A DNA stretch of 64,000 nucleotides, from assembly GCF_003725795.1 (NCBI RefSeq), contig NZ_RBEE01000043.1, forward strand, positions 62,001 to 126,000. Direction: 5' to 3'. This DNA is from Pedobacter jejuensis. Its GTDB lineage: Bacteria; Bacteroidota; Bacteroidia; Sphingobacteriales; Sphingobacteriaceae. Below, piece after piece: positions 53,300 through 62,592 of the stretch; position 1 is the stretch's first letter; each line of letters starts with the position of its first letter. Under the pieces are notes generated by a model, which had not been told where the DNA came from, did not search any database, and worked only from the letters and a program-made list of their open reading frames with translations. A program made the position numbers and the translations under genes.

Positions 53300-54373
53300 T
53301 CAATTTGCCACTTGTGCATTATTGATAGAAATTTGTTGTGCAATCTTACTTGCAATATCACCGAATATAACATCCAAAACAGGATTTTGATTTAGTGCTA
53401 CTGGTTTTCCACTGTCGCCAGCTTCAGCAATACTTTGTACAATTGGAATTTCTCCCAAAAATGGCACATCAAATCGCTCTGCCAATTTTCGTCCACCACC
53501 ATTACCGAAAATATAATATTTATTGTCGGGCAACTCAGCTGGTGTAAAATATGACATGTTTTCTATCACGCCCAAAACCGGAATATTAATACCCGGCATA
53601 CGGAACATGGCTAAACCTTTATGCGTATCGGCAAGCGCAACTTGCTGCGGTGTAGTTACAACAACTGCTCCTGATATTGGAAAGCTTTGCGTAATTGTAA
53701 TGTGAATATCGCCCGTTCCCGGAGGAAGATCTACAATTAAATAATCCAATTCTCCCCAGTTGGTATCATTAAAAAGTTGCTTCACAGCATTTGATGCCAT
53801 TGGTCCTCGCCAAGGCACTGGCTGCCCAGGGTCTGCAAAGAATCCCAGCGAGAGTAATTTAATTCCATACTTTTCAATCGGAATAATTTTTGTTTTACCA
53901 TCTGCGGTTTCTTCAGCTCCTGGCTTTGCATCAACTAAATCAAACATTGTTGGTACCGAAGGCCCATAAATATCAGCATCTATCAAACCAACCTTTGCGC
54001 CATCCTTAGCGAGCACCGCGGCAAGGTTACTGGCTACAGTTGATTTACCTACACCTCCCTTACCTGATGAAACTAAAATGATATTTTTTATGTTATCTAG
54101 TGATGATGAATTGACTGGCTGAGTAACACGTGAGGTTACATTAATTACAACTTCAGCTTCGGCCGAAACAAAATGTTTAACAGCATTGGTACAAGCGTTT
54201 TTTAGCATTTCCTTCATCGGGCATGCCGGCGTGGTTAGCTCAAGTGTAAAACTTACCTTGTTATCAACTATATGTAAATCCTTAATCATGTTTAAGGTTA
54301 CCAGGTCTTTCTTAAGGTCTGGATCTTCTACATTTTTAAGTGCATCTAAAACTTGTTGGGGGTTAATCTCCAT
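53300..54373 (-). CDS. Mrp/ApbC-type Fe-S cluster carrier ATPase
   Basis: This 357-residue protein has an N-terminal MIP18/DUF59 domain (residues 1 to about 90, [15 protein letters not shown]) and a ParA-like P-loop ATPase. The deviant Walker A is [17 protein letters not shown], with [10 protein letters not shown] and [13 protein letters not shown]. The usual C-x2-C pair near the C-terminus of NBP35/ApbC is not obvious here, so the mode of cluster binding is uncertain. It is followed by the NifU-like gene, a common pairing. Confidence 0.93.
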   Translation of the reverse strand: MEINPQQVLDALKNVEDPDLKKDLVTLNMIKDLHIVDNKVSFTLELTTPACPMKEMLKNACTNAVKHFVSAEAEVVINVTSRVTQPVNSSSLDNIKNIILVSSGKGGVGKSTVASNLAAVLAKDGAKVGLIDADIYGPSVPTMFDLVDAKPGAEETADGKTKIIPIEKYGIKLLSLGFFADPGQPVPWRGPMASNAVKQLFNDTNWGELDYLIVDLPPGTGDIHITITQSFPISGAVVVTTPQQVALADTHKGLAMFRMPGINIPVLGVIENMSYFTPAELPDNKYYIFGNGGGRKLAERFDVPFLGEIPIVQSIAEAGDSGKPVALNQNPVLDVIFGDIASKIAQQISINNAQVAN

Positions 54374-54504
54374 CGAATATATTTGAACTCAAAATTAACA
54401 AAACATAGCCATAAATACTTTTATTTAGGGTTTTTAACTGTAATTTTAACACGAAATAAACATTTAATTGTTACGTTTAAGCAATTAACCATTTTAACGA
54501 CTGT

Positions 54505-56664
54505 ATGCGAATACCAAAAATTAACATCCCTAAAAAATATTTAAAAATTGGAGCCTGGGTATTGGGTGTTTTTTTCATTGTTTGTATAGCTCTTGGTGCG
54601 GTTGCTTACAGTAAAAGAGAAGCGCTTTTGAAAAAAATGGTTGCCAAAGCCATCAGCAAAGCAGATAAAGATTATGGTCTTGCTGTTAAAATTGGTTCGG
54701 CAGGTTTTACTGGTTTAAGTACTGTAAAAATGACCGCCATTTCAGTTGTTCCAAAAGATAGAGATACACTTTCTAACATATCCGAACTAAGTGTGGGTGT
54801 AAAACTTTGGCCGCTAATTTTTGGTAACGTTAAGCTAGGTGAATTAAAAATTAATGATGGTTTTGTAAATGTTGTACTGAAGGATACCATTACAAACATC
54901 GATTTTATTTTAAAAAGAAAGAAGAAAGATAGCACTGCAACAAAAAGTAAAGTAAACTTAGCTGATATCGCCAGTAATATTCTAAATGAGGTTTTGTATA
55001 AAATACCTGATGATATGGATATTAAAAACATGGTTTTTAAACTTAATGATAATGACACAGCTAAACTAAGTTTTGCTACAGTAGCTTCAATAGATGGAGG
55101 CGATTTAAAATCAACCATTAATGTTAACAACGGCGAATCGATATGGCACTTCGATGGTGAGGTTGACCCAGGAAGCAAAGAATTAAGTGTTATGGCTTAT
55201 GCTGATGGAAAAAAGCTAGAATTACCATATTTAAATAATAAACTACATGCAAAATTAAGTTTTGACACGCTACAAACCGAGCTAAAAAACGCTAAGTATA
55301 GTGGCGATGATTACAAAATATCAGGGTCGTGGTCGGTTAAAAATATGCTGATAAATCAACCCCGAATTGCTGGTAACGACATTATTATCCAGAGCGCAAA
55401 ATTGGATGCAGATGTATTGGTTGGACCAAATTATATTGCACTTGATAGTAGTTCCACGGCATATTTAAAAAACGCGTCCATTCACCCTTACATCAAATAC
55501 ACTTTAGGAAAGAATAAGATTTACGAACTGAAGTTAAACGCAGAAGAACAAGACGCTCAATCTATTTTTCAGGCTTTTCCACAAGGTTTATTCGAATCTT
55601 TAGATGGCTTAAAAGTTCAGGGAAAAATAAAATATAACCTTAACTTTTACCTAGATACGGCCATTCCGGATAGTGTAAAATTTAGTTCGACACTAACACC
55701 TGTCGATTTTAAAATTTTGCAATGGGGTAAAACGAACTTGCAAAAAATTAACAGCCCGTTCGTTTATACGCCGTACGAATATGGCAAACCGATGCGAGAC
55801 ATTACAATCGGTCCATCAAACCCAAATTTTACACCTTTATCGTCCATTTCAAAAAACTTTATAAATGCGGTTTTAACTGCAGAAGATCCTTCATTTTTTA
55901 CGCACAACGGTTTTGTAGAAGAATCTATCCGAAAATCTATAGCGGTAAATTTTAAAGAGAAAAAATTTAAGCGTGGCGGCAGTACAATAAGCATGCAATT
56001 GGTTAAGAATGTTTATTTAAGTCGCCAGAAAACATTAGCCCGTAAAGCCGAAGAAATTTTAATTGTTTGGTTGATAGAACATAACCATTTGGTAAGCAAG
56101 CAGCGAATGCTTGAGGTTTACTTTAATATTATGGAATTGGGTCAGAATATTTATGGTATTGGTGAGGCATCGAGATATTATTTTGGTAAGCAACCTGCAG
56201 ATTTAACCATCGGTGATGGATTATTTCTGGCCAGCATTGTGCCTAAGCCTAAAGCATCCATGTATAAATTTATGGCAGATGGAGGCTTAAAACCATATAT
56301 GTTCAATTACTTTAGGTTCATGGGTAACATTATGGCCAGGAGAGGATTAACGCCTTCTGATACATCAGGTTATGGCTTTTATAATGTACGCCTGAGAGAG
56401 GGTTTACGCAGATATTTAGCGCCTGACACTGCAGTAATTGATACAAATGCATTTGATGATGATGAAGATGGCATGGGCAATGCACCTGTAGAAATGCAGG
56501 ATAAAAATAAGAATTTGTTCGACCGTATTTTTGGTGGTGGTAAAAAGGATACTGCAACAAGAATTAATGTAAAACCTACTGACACTGTAAAATCTAAAAA
56601 ACAATTAAGGCAGGAGCGACGGGAGCAAAGAAGAAAAGAAAGTGAACTTAAAAACGGATTATAA
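54505..56664 (+). CDS. Membrane-anchored GT51 peptidoglycan glycosyltransferase with AsmA-like N-terminal region
   Basis: This 719-residue protein has a transmembrane helix at about residues 14-36 and a long beta-rich, AsmA-like region (about 45-380). A GT51 transglycosylase domain follows: catalytic Glu in LTAEDPSFFTHNG, GGSTISMQLVKNVYLSRQ, the second acid in VYFNIMELGQNIYG and PKPKASMYKF. The tail is charged and Lys/Arg-rich. No transpeptidase domain follows, so it polymerises glycan strands but does not crosslink them. The long N-terminal region is typical of Bacteroidota forms and is longer than in the E. coli mono-functional enzyme. Divergent from the Fe-S genes. Confidence 0.9.
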   Translation: MRIPKINIPKKYLKIGAWVLGVFFIVCIALGAVAYSKREALLKKMVAKAISKADKDYGLAVKIGSAGFTGLSTVKMTAISVVPKDRDTLSNISELSVGVKLWPLIFGNVKLGELKINDGFVNVVLKDTITNIDFILKRKKKDSTATKSKVNLADIASNILNEVLYKIPDDMDIKNMVFKLNDNDTAKLSFATVASIDGGDLKSTINVNNGESIWHFDGEVDPGSKELSVMAYADGKKLELPYLNNKLHAKLSFDTLQTELKNAKYSGDDYKISGSWSVKNMLINQPRIAGNDIIIQSAKLDADVLVGPNYIALDSSSTAYLKNASIHPYIKYTLGKNKIYELKLNAEEQDAQSIFQAFPQGLFESLDGLKVQGKIKYNLNFYLDTAIPDSVKFSSTLTPVDFKILQWGKTNLQKINSPFVYTPYEYGKPMRDITIGPSNPNFTPLSSISKNFINAVLTAEDPSFFTHNGFVEESIRKSIAVNFKEKKFKRGGSTISMQLVKNVYLSRQKTLARKAEEILIVWLIEHNHLVSKQRMLEVYFNIMELGQNIYGIGEASRYYFGKQPADLTIGDGLFLASIVPKPKASMYKFMADGGLKPYMFNYFRFMGNIMARRGLTPSDTSGYGFYNVRLREGLRRYLAPDTAVIDTNAFDDDEDGMGNAPVEMQDKNKNLFDRIFGGGKKDTATRINVKPTDTVKSKKQLRQERREQRRKESELKNGL

Positions 56665-56728
56665 AGTTTATTTGTCAACTTGAAACTTTAAAATTAAATC
56701 ATAGTCATATATAATTTAACAGCAAACA

Positions 56729-57271
56729 ATGCACAAAATAAAGGTAGAAGATAAAGAATTCGAAATCTTTTTAGAAAACGATACGCTTAGCAAACGAATT
56801 CGATTAATGGGCATACAAATTAATGTAGATTATGAAGGGAAATGCCCGCTTTTTATTGGTGTTTTAAATGGCAGTTTTTTGTTTCTGGCCGATTTAGTTA
56901 AAGAAATTAACATTCCTTGTGAAGTTGCTTTTATTCGTGTTGCTTCTTACCAAGGCACCACCAGTACAGGAGAAATTAAAGAATTAATTGGCTTGCCAGA
57001 TGATATTGAAGGCAGAGATATCATAATCGTGGAAGATATTGTAGATACAGGTTTAACTTTAACGCATATCTTAAAAATGATTAATGAAAAGAATCCGGCT
57101 TCGGTAAAAGTAAGTTCGCTTTTGCTAAAACCTGCTGCTTTAAAATATAATATAGATGCTTTAGAATACGTTGGCTTTGAAATACCCAACGAGTTTGTGG
57201 TTGGCTACGGACTAGATTATAACGGACTCGGAAGAAACTTAACTGATATTTACAGAGCAACTGGAGTATAA
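56729..57271 (+). CDS. hpt: Hypoxanthine phosphoribosyltransferase
   Basis: This 180-residue purine-salvage enzyme joins hypoxanthine or guanine to PRPP. The PRPP-binding loop is IIIVEDIVDTGLTLTHIL, the flexible loop region is FIRVASYQGTTSTGEIK, and the base-binding strand is VGYGLDYNGLGRNL. Length is standard. It lies 64 bases after the GT51 gene and 54 before psd. Confidence 0.96.
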   Translation: MHKIKVEDKEFEIFLENDTLSKRIRLMGIQINVDYEGKCPLFIGVLNGSFLFLADLVKEINIPCEVAFIRVASYQGTTSTGEIKELIGLPDDIEGRDIIIVEDIVDTGLTLTHILKMINEKNPASVKVSSLLLKPAALKYNIDALEYVGFEIPNEFVVGYGLDYNGLGRNLTDIYRATGV

Positions 57272-57325
57272 TTTTTCAATCGGATTAATTTATTTTTCGC
57301 ACCTTTGCCCAATAATTTTTTCACA

Positions 57326-57985
57326 ATGACTATACATAAAGAAGGCTACACCACTATAGCTTTAAGCATATTATTTATCTTCATCATAAATGCTTTTGTA
57401 GATTATAAATATTACGATGTAACCTGGTTACGTTGGTTTATCTATATCTTTTCTGCTATATTCTTTATTATAGTTTTACAGTTTTTCCGTAACCCTAAAC
57501 GGAGTTTTGCTACGGGAGATAATTTAGTGATTTGCCCTGCAGATGGAAAAGTAGTTGTTATCGAAGAAACAGAAGAAGGAGAATATTTTAAAGATAAACG
57601 TTTGCAGGTTTCGATTTTTATGTCGCCGGTAAATGTACATATCAATAGAAATCCGATTTCTGGTGTTGTGAAGTTTTTCAAATATCATCCAGGTAAATAT
57701 TTAGCTGCATGGAATCCAAAATCATCAACAGAAAACGAACGTACTACAACAGTTGTAGAACATAAAAGTGGTACGCCTGTATTGTTTCGTCAAATTGCTG
57801 GTGCATTGGCTCGTAGGATTGTGTGGTATGTAAAAGAAGGTGATGTAGTGGAGCAAGCAGAACAATTTGGTTTCATTAAATTCGGCTCAAGGGTTGATGT
57901 TTTTCTTCCAGTTGGAACCAAAGTTAATGTTGCCTTAAACGATGTTGTAAAAGGCGGTATAACCACTTTAGCTGAACTCAGTTAG
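57326..57985 (+). CDS. psd: Phosphatidylserine decarboxylase, short form
   Basis: This protein of about 219 residues makes phosphatidylethanolamine. It has two N-terminal membrane helices (IALSILFIFIINAFVDYKYY and the next) and the decarboxylase core with VSIFMSPVNVHINRNPISG. The self-cleavage site is FGSRVDVFLP, where the Ser becomes the pyruvoyl group. The frame opens 7 codons earlier at a TTG that overlaps a near-promoter box (CACCTTTG), so ATG 57326 is used. It is the short archaeal-type form normal for this phylum. Confidence 0.93.
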   Translation: MTIHKEGYTTIALSILFIFIINAFVDYKYYDVTWLRWFIYIFSAIFFIIVLQFFRNPKRSFATGDNLVICPADGKVVVIEETEEGEYFKDKRLQVSIFMSPVNVHINRNPISGVVKFFKYHPGKYLAAWNPKSSTENERTTTVVEHKSGTPVLFRQIAGALARRIVWYVKEGDVVEQAEQFGFIKFGSRVDVFLPVGTKVNVALNDVVKGGITTLAELS

Positions 57986-58083
57986 GATTTACAATTCAAC
58001 AATCAGGTTCTATTAATTGATAGAAAGCATTTATCTTGGGATGCTATTCTTAAATATTCGATTTTAAAAGTTCTTCTTACAAT

Positions 58084-59247
58084 TTAATCTGTCGCATCAT
58101 TTCCTACAGCTTTTTCATTTGATCTATCGTTAATCAAACGTTGCGTTGGATAGGCAAAATCAGATTTGTTTCTCATCACTATCTCCATAATTTTGAAGTT
58201 AATTTCCTGCTTTATCGATAGAAAATCGTTGTAAGCTGTTAATGAAACAAAATAAATTACCTCAATATTCAATGACGAGTCTCCAAATCCTTCAAAATAA
58301 GCATTACCATCATCACTTGTGTCTTGATGCTGATAAATGTACATTCGAATTTCATCCACAATCTTTTTGATGGTTTCTGCATTAGTTTCGTAAGTGATTC
58401 CAAAAGAAAATTTTACCCTTCTAAAATTTCTTAAACTCATGTTTTCCAAAACACCATCTATCATTCCTTTATTTGGAATAGTTGCCATTGTTTTTTCGGT
58501 AGTACGGATTAAAGTACTTCTAAAACCTACCTTTTCTACGGTTCCTTCAACACCATCAACTTTAACCAAATCGCCTACTACAAAAGGTTTATCTAAGAAG
58601 ATGGTAAATGAACCTATTAAATTTTCTAGGCTTTCTTTTGCAGCCAATGCAATGGCTATACCGCCAATACCCAAGCCTGTAATTAGTGTTAAAACATTAA
58701 CCTCGAATACTGCACCTAGAAGCGTAAAAAAACCGATAAAAACAACAACCGTTTTAAAAAGTTCTTTTAAAAACGGCACCAATTGGTCGTCTGATTTACT
58801 TTCTGTTAATGAAGCTTTGAATAATAGAACGTGAGATATAAAATCAATAATGCGCAGGATTATCCAGAAAACAGATAGAATGATTAAGAAAAGGAAAAGC
58901 CTGTCGATACAATCGCCGAGAGTAACCGGAATAGCTTCTTTAACCTTGCCAACCAATTTACTATACCTAAAAACGGTAACTTCTAATGGATGTTTAAGCT
59001 GATTTATAGCGAGATATAAAGTAGAAAAAAGCATAAAAACCTCTATAGGTTTTAGCAATAGGCTAACAAATGTGTCATCATGAGCTTGCTGAGAAAATCT
59101 TTGAAATAGCTTAAATAAAAGTTTGCTTAATAATTTCGAAACTAACCTTTTAAAAATTAAGCCTATTAAAAGAATACCGCCAAATAAGCAATAAGCCTTA
59201 ACCGTATTGCCCCAAAAAACCTGTTCAAAAAATGCAGAATCTAACAT
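58084..59247 (-). CDS. MscS-family small-conductance mechanosensitive channel
   Basis: This protein of about 387 residues has four or more transmembrane segments. The pore helix and gate are LGIGGIAIALAAKESLENLIGS, followed by the beta domain start FIFLDKPFVVGDLVKVDGVEGTVEKVGF. A mixed alpha/beta C-terminal domain ends in a charged tail. Longer N-terminal helices mark a YbdG/YnaI-like form. It releases solutes during osmotic downshock. The frame opens three codons earlier (TTG); ATG 59247 is chosen. Confidence 0.92.
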   Translation of the reverse strand: MLDSAFFEQVFWGNTVKAYCLFGGILLIGLIFKRLVSKLLSKLLFKLFQRFSQQAHDDTFVSLLLKPIEVFMLFSTLYLAINQLKHPLEVTVFRYSKLVGKVKEAIPVTLGDCIDRLFLFLIILSVFWIILRIIDFISHVLLFKASLTESKSDDQLVPFLKELFKTVVVFIGFFTLLGAVFEVNVLTLITGLGIGGIAIALAAKESLENLIGSFTIFLDKPFVVGDLVKVDGVEGTVEKVGFRSTLIRTTEKTMATIPNKGMIDGVLENMSLRNFRRVKFSFGITYETNAETIKKIVDEIRMYIYQHQDTSDDGNAYFEGFGDSSLNIEVIYFVSLTAYNDFLSIKQEINFKIMEIVMRNKSDFAYPTQRLINDRSNEKAVGNDATD

Positions 59248-59293
59248 ATTAACCAATCGATTTGTTAATTAACAAAAAATATAGGAAACAAAA

Positions 59294-59325
59294 AAACCTT
59301 CACGATTCGTAAATCGTGAAGGTTT
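59294..59325 (-). terminator. Terminator at the end of the rpsP-rimM-trmD-rplS operon
   Basis: Perfect 14-bp stem AAACCTTCACGATT/AATCGTGAAGGTTT with a 4-base loop; on the minus strand a run of T follows. It lies 21 bases after the rplS stop. Confidence 0.93.
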
Positions 59326-59346
59326 ATATCTAGTAATAAAGAATAA

Positions 59347-59694
59347 TTATTTTCTTAAAGATTTAATACGGGCAGCTTTACCGGTTAAAGCACGTAAATA
59401 GAACAATTTCGCTCTACGAACTTTACCATAGCTATTCACTTCCACTTTCTCGATGTTTGGAGAATTTACAGGGAAGATACGCTCTACACCAATACCGTTG
59501 CTCATTTTACGAACGGTGAAAGTTTCGTTTGCACCTGCACTGTTACGTTGTATAACAACACCCTGGTAAATTTGAACACGTTCTTTATTACCTTCGCGAA
59601 TTTTATAGTGTACGCTCACTGTATCGCCAGACTTGAACGCAGGAAAATCTTTTTTCGCGATGGCCTGCTCTTCAACAAATTTTACTAAATCCAT
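59347..59694 (-). CDS. rplS: 50S ribosomal protein L19
   Basis: This 115-residue protein sits at the 30S-50S interface. It starts [20 protein letters not shown] and has the family core [20 protein letters not shown] and [20 protein letters not shown] (with one substitution), plus the basic end [15 protein letters not shown]. Last gene of the operon, 138 bases after trmD. Confidence 0.97.
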   Translation of the reverse strand: MDLVKFVEEQAIAKKDFPAFKSGDTVSVHYKIREGNKERVQIYQGVVIQRNSAGANETFTVRKMSNGIGVERIFPVNSPNIEKVEVNSYGKVRRAKLFYLRALTGKAARIKSLRK

Positions 59695-59832
59695 GATTTT
59701 AAGCTATTAAACCAACTTTCTTTACCTTGAAAATCGGATTGCAATATTAGGGAAATATTTTGATATAAAAAAGTCTAATTTAATTTTTTCCACATTCTTT
59801 TAGAATTCCACAATGGAATGTATTAAATGCTT

Positions 59833-60507
59833 CTATTCCAAAAGATCAGGACGGCGTTTTTGAGTGCGCTCTAAAGCCTGCTCATGCCTCCACTCATTTA
59901 CTTTAGCTTCATGGCCGCTTAATAAAACATCAGGCACTTTATGTCCACGCCAATCAGCAGGGCGAGTATAAACAGGTGCATCTAAAAGTTCACCCTGAAA
60001 GCTATCTGATAGTGCAGATGTTTCATCATTTAAAACGCCTGGTATTAAACGCACAACAGCATCAACCACAATCGCGGCGGGCAATTCTCCGCCACTTAAA
60101 ACATAATCGCCAACAGAAATCTCTCTGGTTACAAAAATGTCGCGTATGCGCTGGTCTATACCTTTATAGTGCCCACACAAAATGATAATGTTTTTCTTTA
60201 TTGATAATTCGTTTGCTGTGCTTTGATTTAGCGTAACTCCATCCGGACTCATAAAAATTATTTCGTCGTATTCGCGTTCGGCTTTAAGTTTTTCGATACA
60301 AGCCGCAAAAGGTTCAATACTCATCACCATTCCACTGCCGCCGCCATATTGATAGTCGTCTACACTTTTTTGTTTGTTGGTTGCATAATCACGTAAATTA
60401 TGCACAACTATCTCTGCAATGCCTTTCTTTTGTGCCCGCTGTAAAATAGAATGGGCGAAAGGACTTTCAAGCAATGCGGGTAAAACTGTTATAATATCGA
60501 AACGCAT
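59833..60507 (-). CDS. trmD: tRNA (guanine-N1)-methyltransferase TrmD
   Basis: This 224-residue SPOUT enzyme methylates G37. It has [16 protein letters not shown], the knot segments [14 protein letters not shown] and [15 protein letters not shown], and the C-terminal DNA/RNA-contact region [20 protein letters not shown]. All canonical. It lies 16 bases after rimM. Confidence 0.97.
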   Translation of the reverse strand: MRFDIITVLPALLESPFAHSILQRAQKKGIAEIVVHNLRDYATNKQKSVDDYQYGGGSGMVMSIEPFAACIEKLKAEREYDEIIFMSPDGVTLNQSTANELSIKKNIIILCGHYKGIDQRIRDIFVTREISVGDYVLSGGELPAAIVVDAVVRLIPGVLNDETSALSDSFQGELLDAPVYTRPADWRGHKVPDVLLSGHEAKVNEWRHEQALERTQKRRPDLLE

Positions 60508-60523
60508 GGTATAGATTTAAAAA

Positions 60524-61051
60524 TTACTTCTCTAAATAAACATCAAGTAAACCTTCGGGTAAATCAAGCGTTAAAATTTTTCCATCGTCATCAATCTCTA
60601 CTATAAAATCTTCGTTCAATGGAAATAAAATCTCTGTTTCCTGATATCTTACTGTGGCTACAAACTGTTGTGGGTACTCATTAACTTCCAAAATTTCTCC
60701 CAGTTCGCCCAGTGTTTCATCAATAGCCATAAAGCCTTTTAAATCTGTATAGAAAAACTCATCAGCATTGCGCTCTGGCATTTTATCAATTGGCAAATAA
60801 AGTTTCTTTTTTACCAAAGGTTGTACTTTATCAATATGATCAACATCATCAAAATAAAACAAGCCGGTTTTGTTTGGATAGAGTTTATGGCTAGCCACAA
60901 AATACGGAACCAATTTTCCATTCATGTCAGCAAAAACAACATCCATGTCTAGTTGCTCATAATCATCAAATTCGAAAAAAACCTGTGCTTCGCCTTTTAA
61001 ACCTTTGGTTTTGGTTACATAACCAATATAAAATGCTTCTTCGTGTTTCAT
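60524..61051 (-). CDS. rimM: Ribosome maturation factor RimM
   Basis: This protein of about 175 residues binds S19 and helps assemble the 30S head. The N-terminal RimM beta-barrel (YIGYVTKTKGLKGEAQVFF) and C-terminal PRC-barrel (DLKGFMAIDETLGELGEILE) are both present. The frame extends 3 codons further upstream; ATG 61051 is preferred. Between it and rpsP lie a strong hairpin and a family B palindrome, unlike the tight spacing to trmD. Confidence 0.95.
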   Translation of the reverse strand: MKHEEAFYIGYVTKTKGLKGEAQVFFEFDDYEQLDMDVVFADMNGKLVPYFVASHKLYPNKTGLFYFDDVDHIDKVQPLVKKKLYLPIDKMPERNADEFFYTDLKGFMAIDETLGELGEILEVNEYPQQFVATVRYQETEILFPLNEDFIVEIDDDGKILTLDLPEGLLDVYLEK

Positions 61052-61086
61052 AAACCCCAAATCCCTAAAAGGGCTTTATAGCATGT

Positions 61087-61152
61087 CGTCACCCTAAATT
61101 CAGTTCAGGGTCTTGGTTGCAAGAAAGATACTGAAACAAGTTCAGCATGACG
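61087..61152. repeat. Bipartite palindrome, family B, inside the rpsP operon
   Basis: CGTCACCCTAAATTCAG..TTCAGGGTCTT and AAGATACTGAAAC..TTCAGCATGACG. Same plan as the copies at 6239, 15088 and 44605, but here it lies between the rpsP and rimM genes, so it is part of the mRNA. Confidence 0.78.
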
Positions 61153-61180
61153 GATTGTAAATAATAAATATCTCTAAATA

Positions 61181-61214
61181 AAAATAGCGTTCCGAATTGT
61201 CGGAACGCTATTTT
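61181..61214 (-). terminator. Strong hairpin between rpsP and rimM (possible attenuator)
   Basis: Perfect 15-bp stem AAAATAGCGTTCCGA with TCGGAACGCTATTTT around ATTG, 19 bases after the rpsP stop. On the minus strand TTTATTTAGAG follows, so the T-run is imperfect. It could reduce transcription into rimM and the downstream genes. Confidence 0.78.
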
Positions 61215-61233
61215 AGCATGAAAATAAAGTAGA

Positions 61234-61806
61234 TTACTCTGCTTTATCTCCTGCTTTAGTTTCGTCAGCCGGAGCTTCAGTAGTTGCTTCAGCTTCAACA
61301 GCTGGTGCTTCTTCTGTAACTTCCTCTTCAACAACTTCTTCTGCAACTGGTGCATTTTTAGCTGCGATAGCTGCTGCTCTATCTTCTTTTTTCTTAGCTT
61401 CTGCTGCTAATGCTGCTTTACGCACATCAGCTTTTGAGCTTGCTAAACCTTCTGTTTTACCAGAAATTTTACCAGCTTTTGCATCTAACCAAGCAGTGAA
61501 TTTCTCATCAGCTTGTTCTTGAGTTAAAGCGCCTTTTTTAACACCACCTTCTAAGTGTTTTTTGTATAAAACACCTTTGTAAGATAGGATAGCACGAGCT
61601 GTATCAGTCGGCTCAGCACCTTGGTTAACCCAAGCTAAAGTTTTTTCGAAGTTAATTTCGATGGTTGCCGGATTGGTGTTTGGGTTGTAAGAACCTAAAC
61701 GCTCAATAAATTTACCATCACGTGGAGAGCGAGAATCTGCTACCACTACATGGAAAAAAGGTTTCCCTTTTTTACCAAATCTTTGCAATCTGATTTTAGT
61801 TGCCAT
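61234..61806 (-). CDS. rpsP: 30S ribosomal protein S16 with a long acidic C-terminal tail
   Basis: The 190-residue protein begins with a normal S16 domain ([20 protein letters not shown] to about residue 90, with GSYNPNTNP). About 100 extra residues follow: a Lys/Ala helix ([20 protein letters not shown]) and a tail made mostly of Glu, Ala, Val and Thr ([20 protein letters not shown]). S16 is about 80-90 residues in most bacteria; such tails are common in Bacteroidota and their role is not known. First gene of the operon. A -7 box and a 5' hairpin lie upstream. Confidence 0.95.
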   Translation of the reverse strand: MATKIRLQRFGKKGKPFFHVVVADSRSPRDGKFIERLGSYNPNTNPATIEINFEKTLAWVNQGAEPTDTARAILSYKGVLYKKHLEGGVKKGALTQEQADEKFTAWLDAKAGKISGKTEGLASSKADVRKAALAAEAKKKEDRAAAIAAKNAPVAEEVVEEEVTEEAPAVEAEATTEAPADETKAGDKAE

Positions 61807-61837
61807 TTTGTTTTGTATTTATGTATTCAACATATTT

Positions 61838-61869
61838 CCCGGAACTTCGTGTTGCGGGCTGCAAAGATA
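61838..61869 (-). promoter_or_regulatory. rpsP promoter box and a hairpin at the expected 5' end of the mRNA
   Basis: On the minus strand TATCTTTG (61869-61862) matches TAnnTTTG. The transcript should begin near 61857, and the sequence at 61858-61838 folds as CCCG-C-AAC-acgaa-GTT-C-CGGG. A hairpin at the very 5' end could stabilise the mRNA or serve in feedback control. No -33 element is clear. Confidence 0.55.
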
Positions 61870-61949
61870 ACTAAAATACTGTAAATTAAAAACATAGTTT
61901 AATTTCTTTGTTTTAAGGATATTTGAAGCCAAATATTTGCTGATACAAA

Positions 61950-62471
61950 ATGGAAAGAATTGCAATTGATATGGACGAGGTAATTGCCGATGCCCTCGCA
62001 AAATTTATTAAGCTTTATAACCGGGATTACAACATTCCGCTGGATTTAAAAATTGATGCCGGTAACGAAATTTACCAGCACGTTCCCGAAAATATAAATC
62101 AAAAATGGTTTGATTATATTAATGAACCTGGCTTTTTCCGCGATTTGGAGGTTATCCCCGATAGCCAAAAAGTAATTAAAGCCTTACAAGAAAAATACGA
62201 TGTTTACATTGTTTCTGCGGCAATGGAATTTCGCAATTCGTTAATTGATAAATATGATTGGCTTGCCGAGCATTTTCCCTTTATAGATTGGCAGCACATT
62301 ATGTTTTGTGGTAAAAAAATTGTTGATGCAGATATCATCATAGACGACCGCAGCAAAAACTTTGTTAATTTTAAAGGCAGAACCTTACTTTACACCTCGC
62401 CACACAATTTATTGATTACCGAATACGAACGTGTAAATACCTGGGAAGAGGTTGCGGGTTTATTGCTTTAA
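61950..62471 (+). CDS. 5'(3')-deoxyribonucleotidase (NT5C family, HAD fold)
   Basis: This 173-residue cytoplasmic phosphatase of the HAD superfamily opens ERIAIDMDEVIADALAKF with the nucleophile Asp pair (DMDEV). It has a helical cap (YNRDYNIPLDLK), the middle motif IVSAAMEFRNSL and the last motif VDADIIIDDRSKNF. It removes phosphate from deoxynucleoside monophosphates to balance pools. Monocistronic. Confidence 0.93.
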   Translation: MERIAIDMDEVIADALAKFIKLYNRDYNIPLDLKIDAGNEIYQHVPENINQKWFDYINEPGFFRDLEVIPDSQKVIKALQEKYDVYIVSAAMEFRNSLIDKYDWLAEHFPFIDWQHIMFCGKKIVDADIIIDDRSKNFVNFKGRTLLYTSPHNLLITEYERVNTWEEVAGLLL

Positions 62472-62592
62472 TTATTTTACAAAAATTTAGGGTTGCTTTT
62501 TAAATAATATAAGAAATGTAAGAACATTTAAGTTTGCGGATTACTTTAAGTGTTTTTACATTCCTTATATGGTAACTGTTAATGTACTTCAA

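Noticed and set aside
54672-55178. 168-codon frame opposite the GT51 gene
   Set aside because: Antisense shadow; Ser/Leu/Phe-rich product typical of reversed coding sequence.
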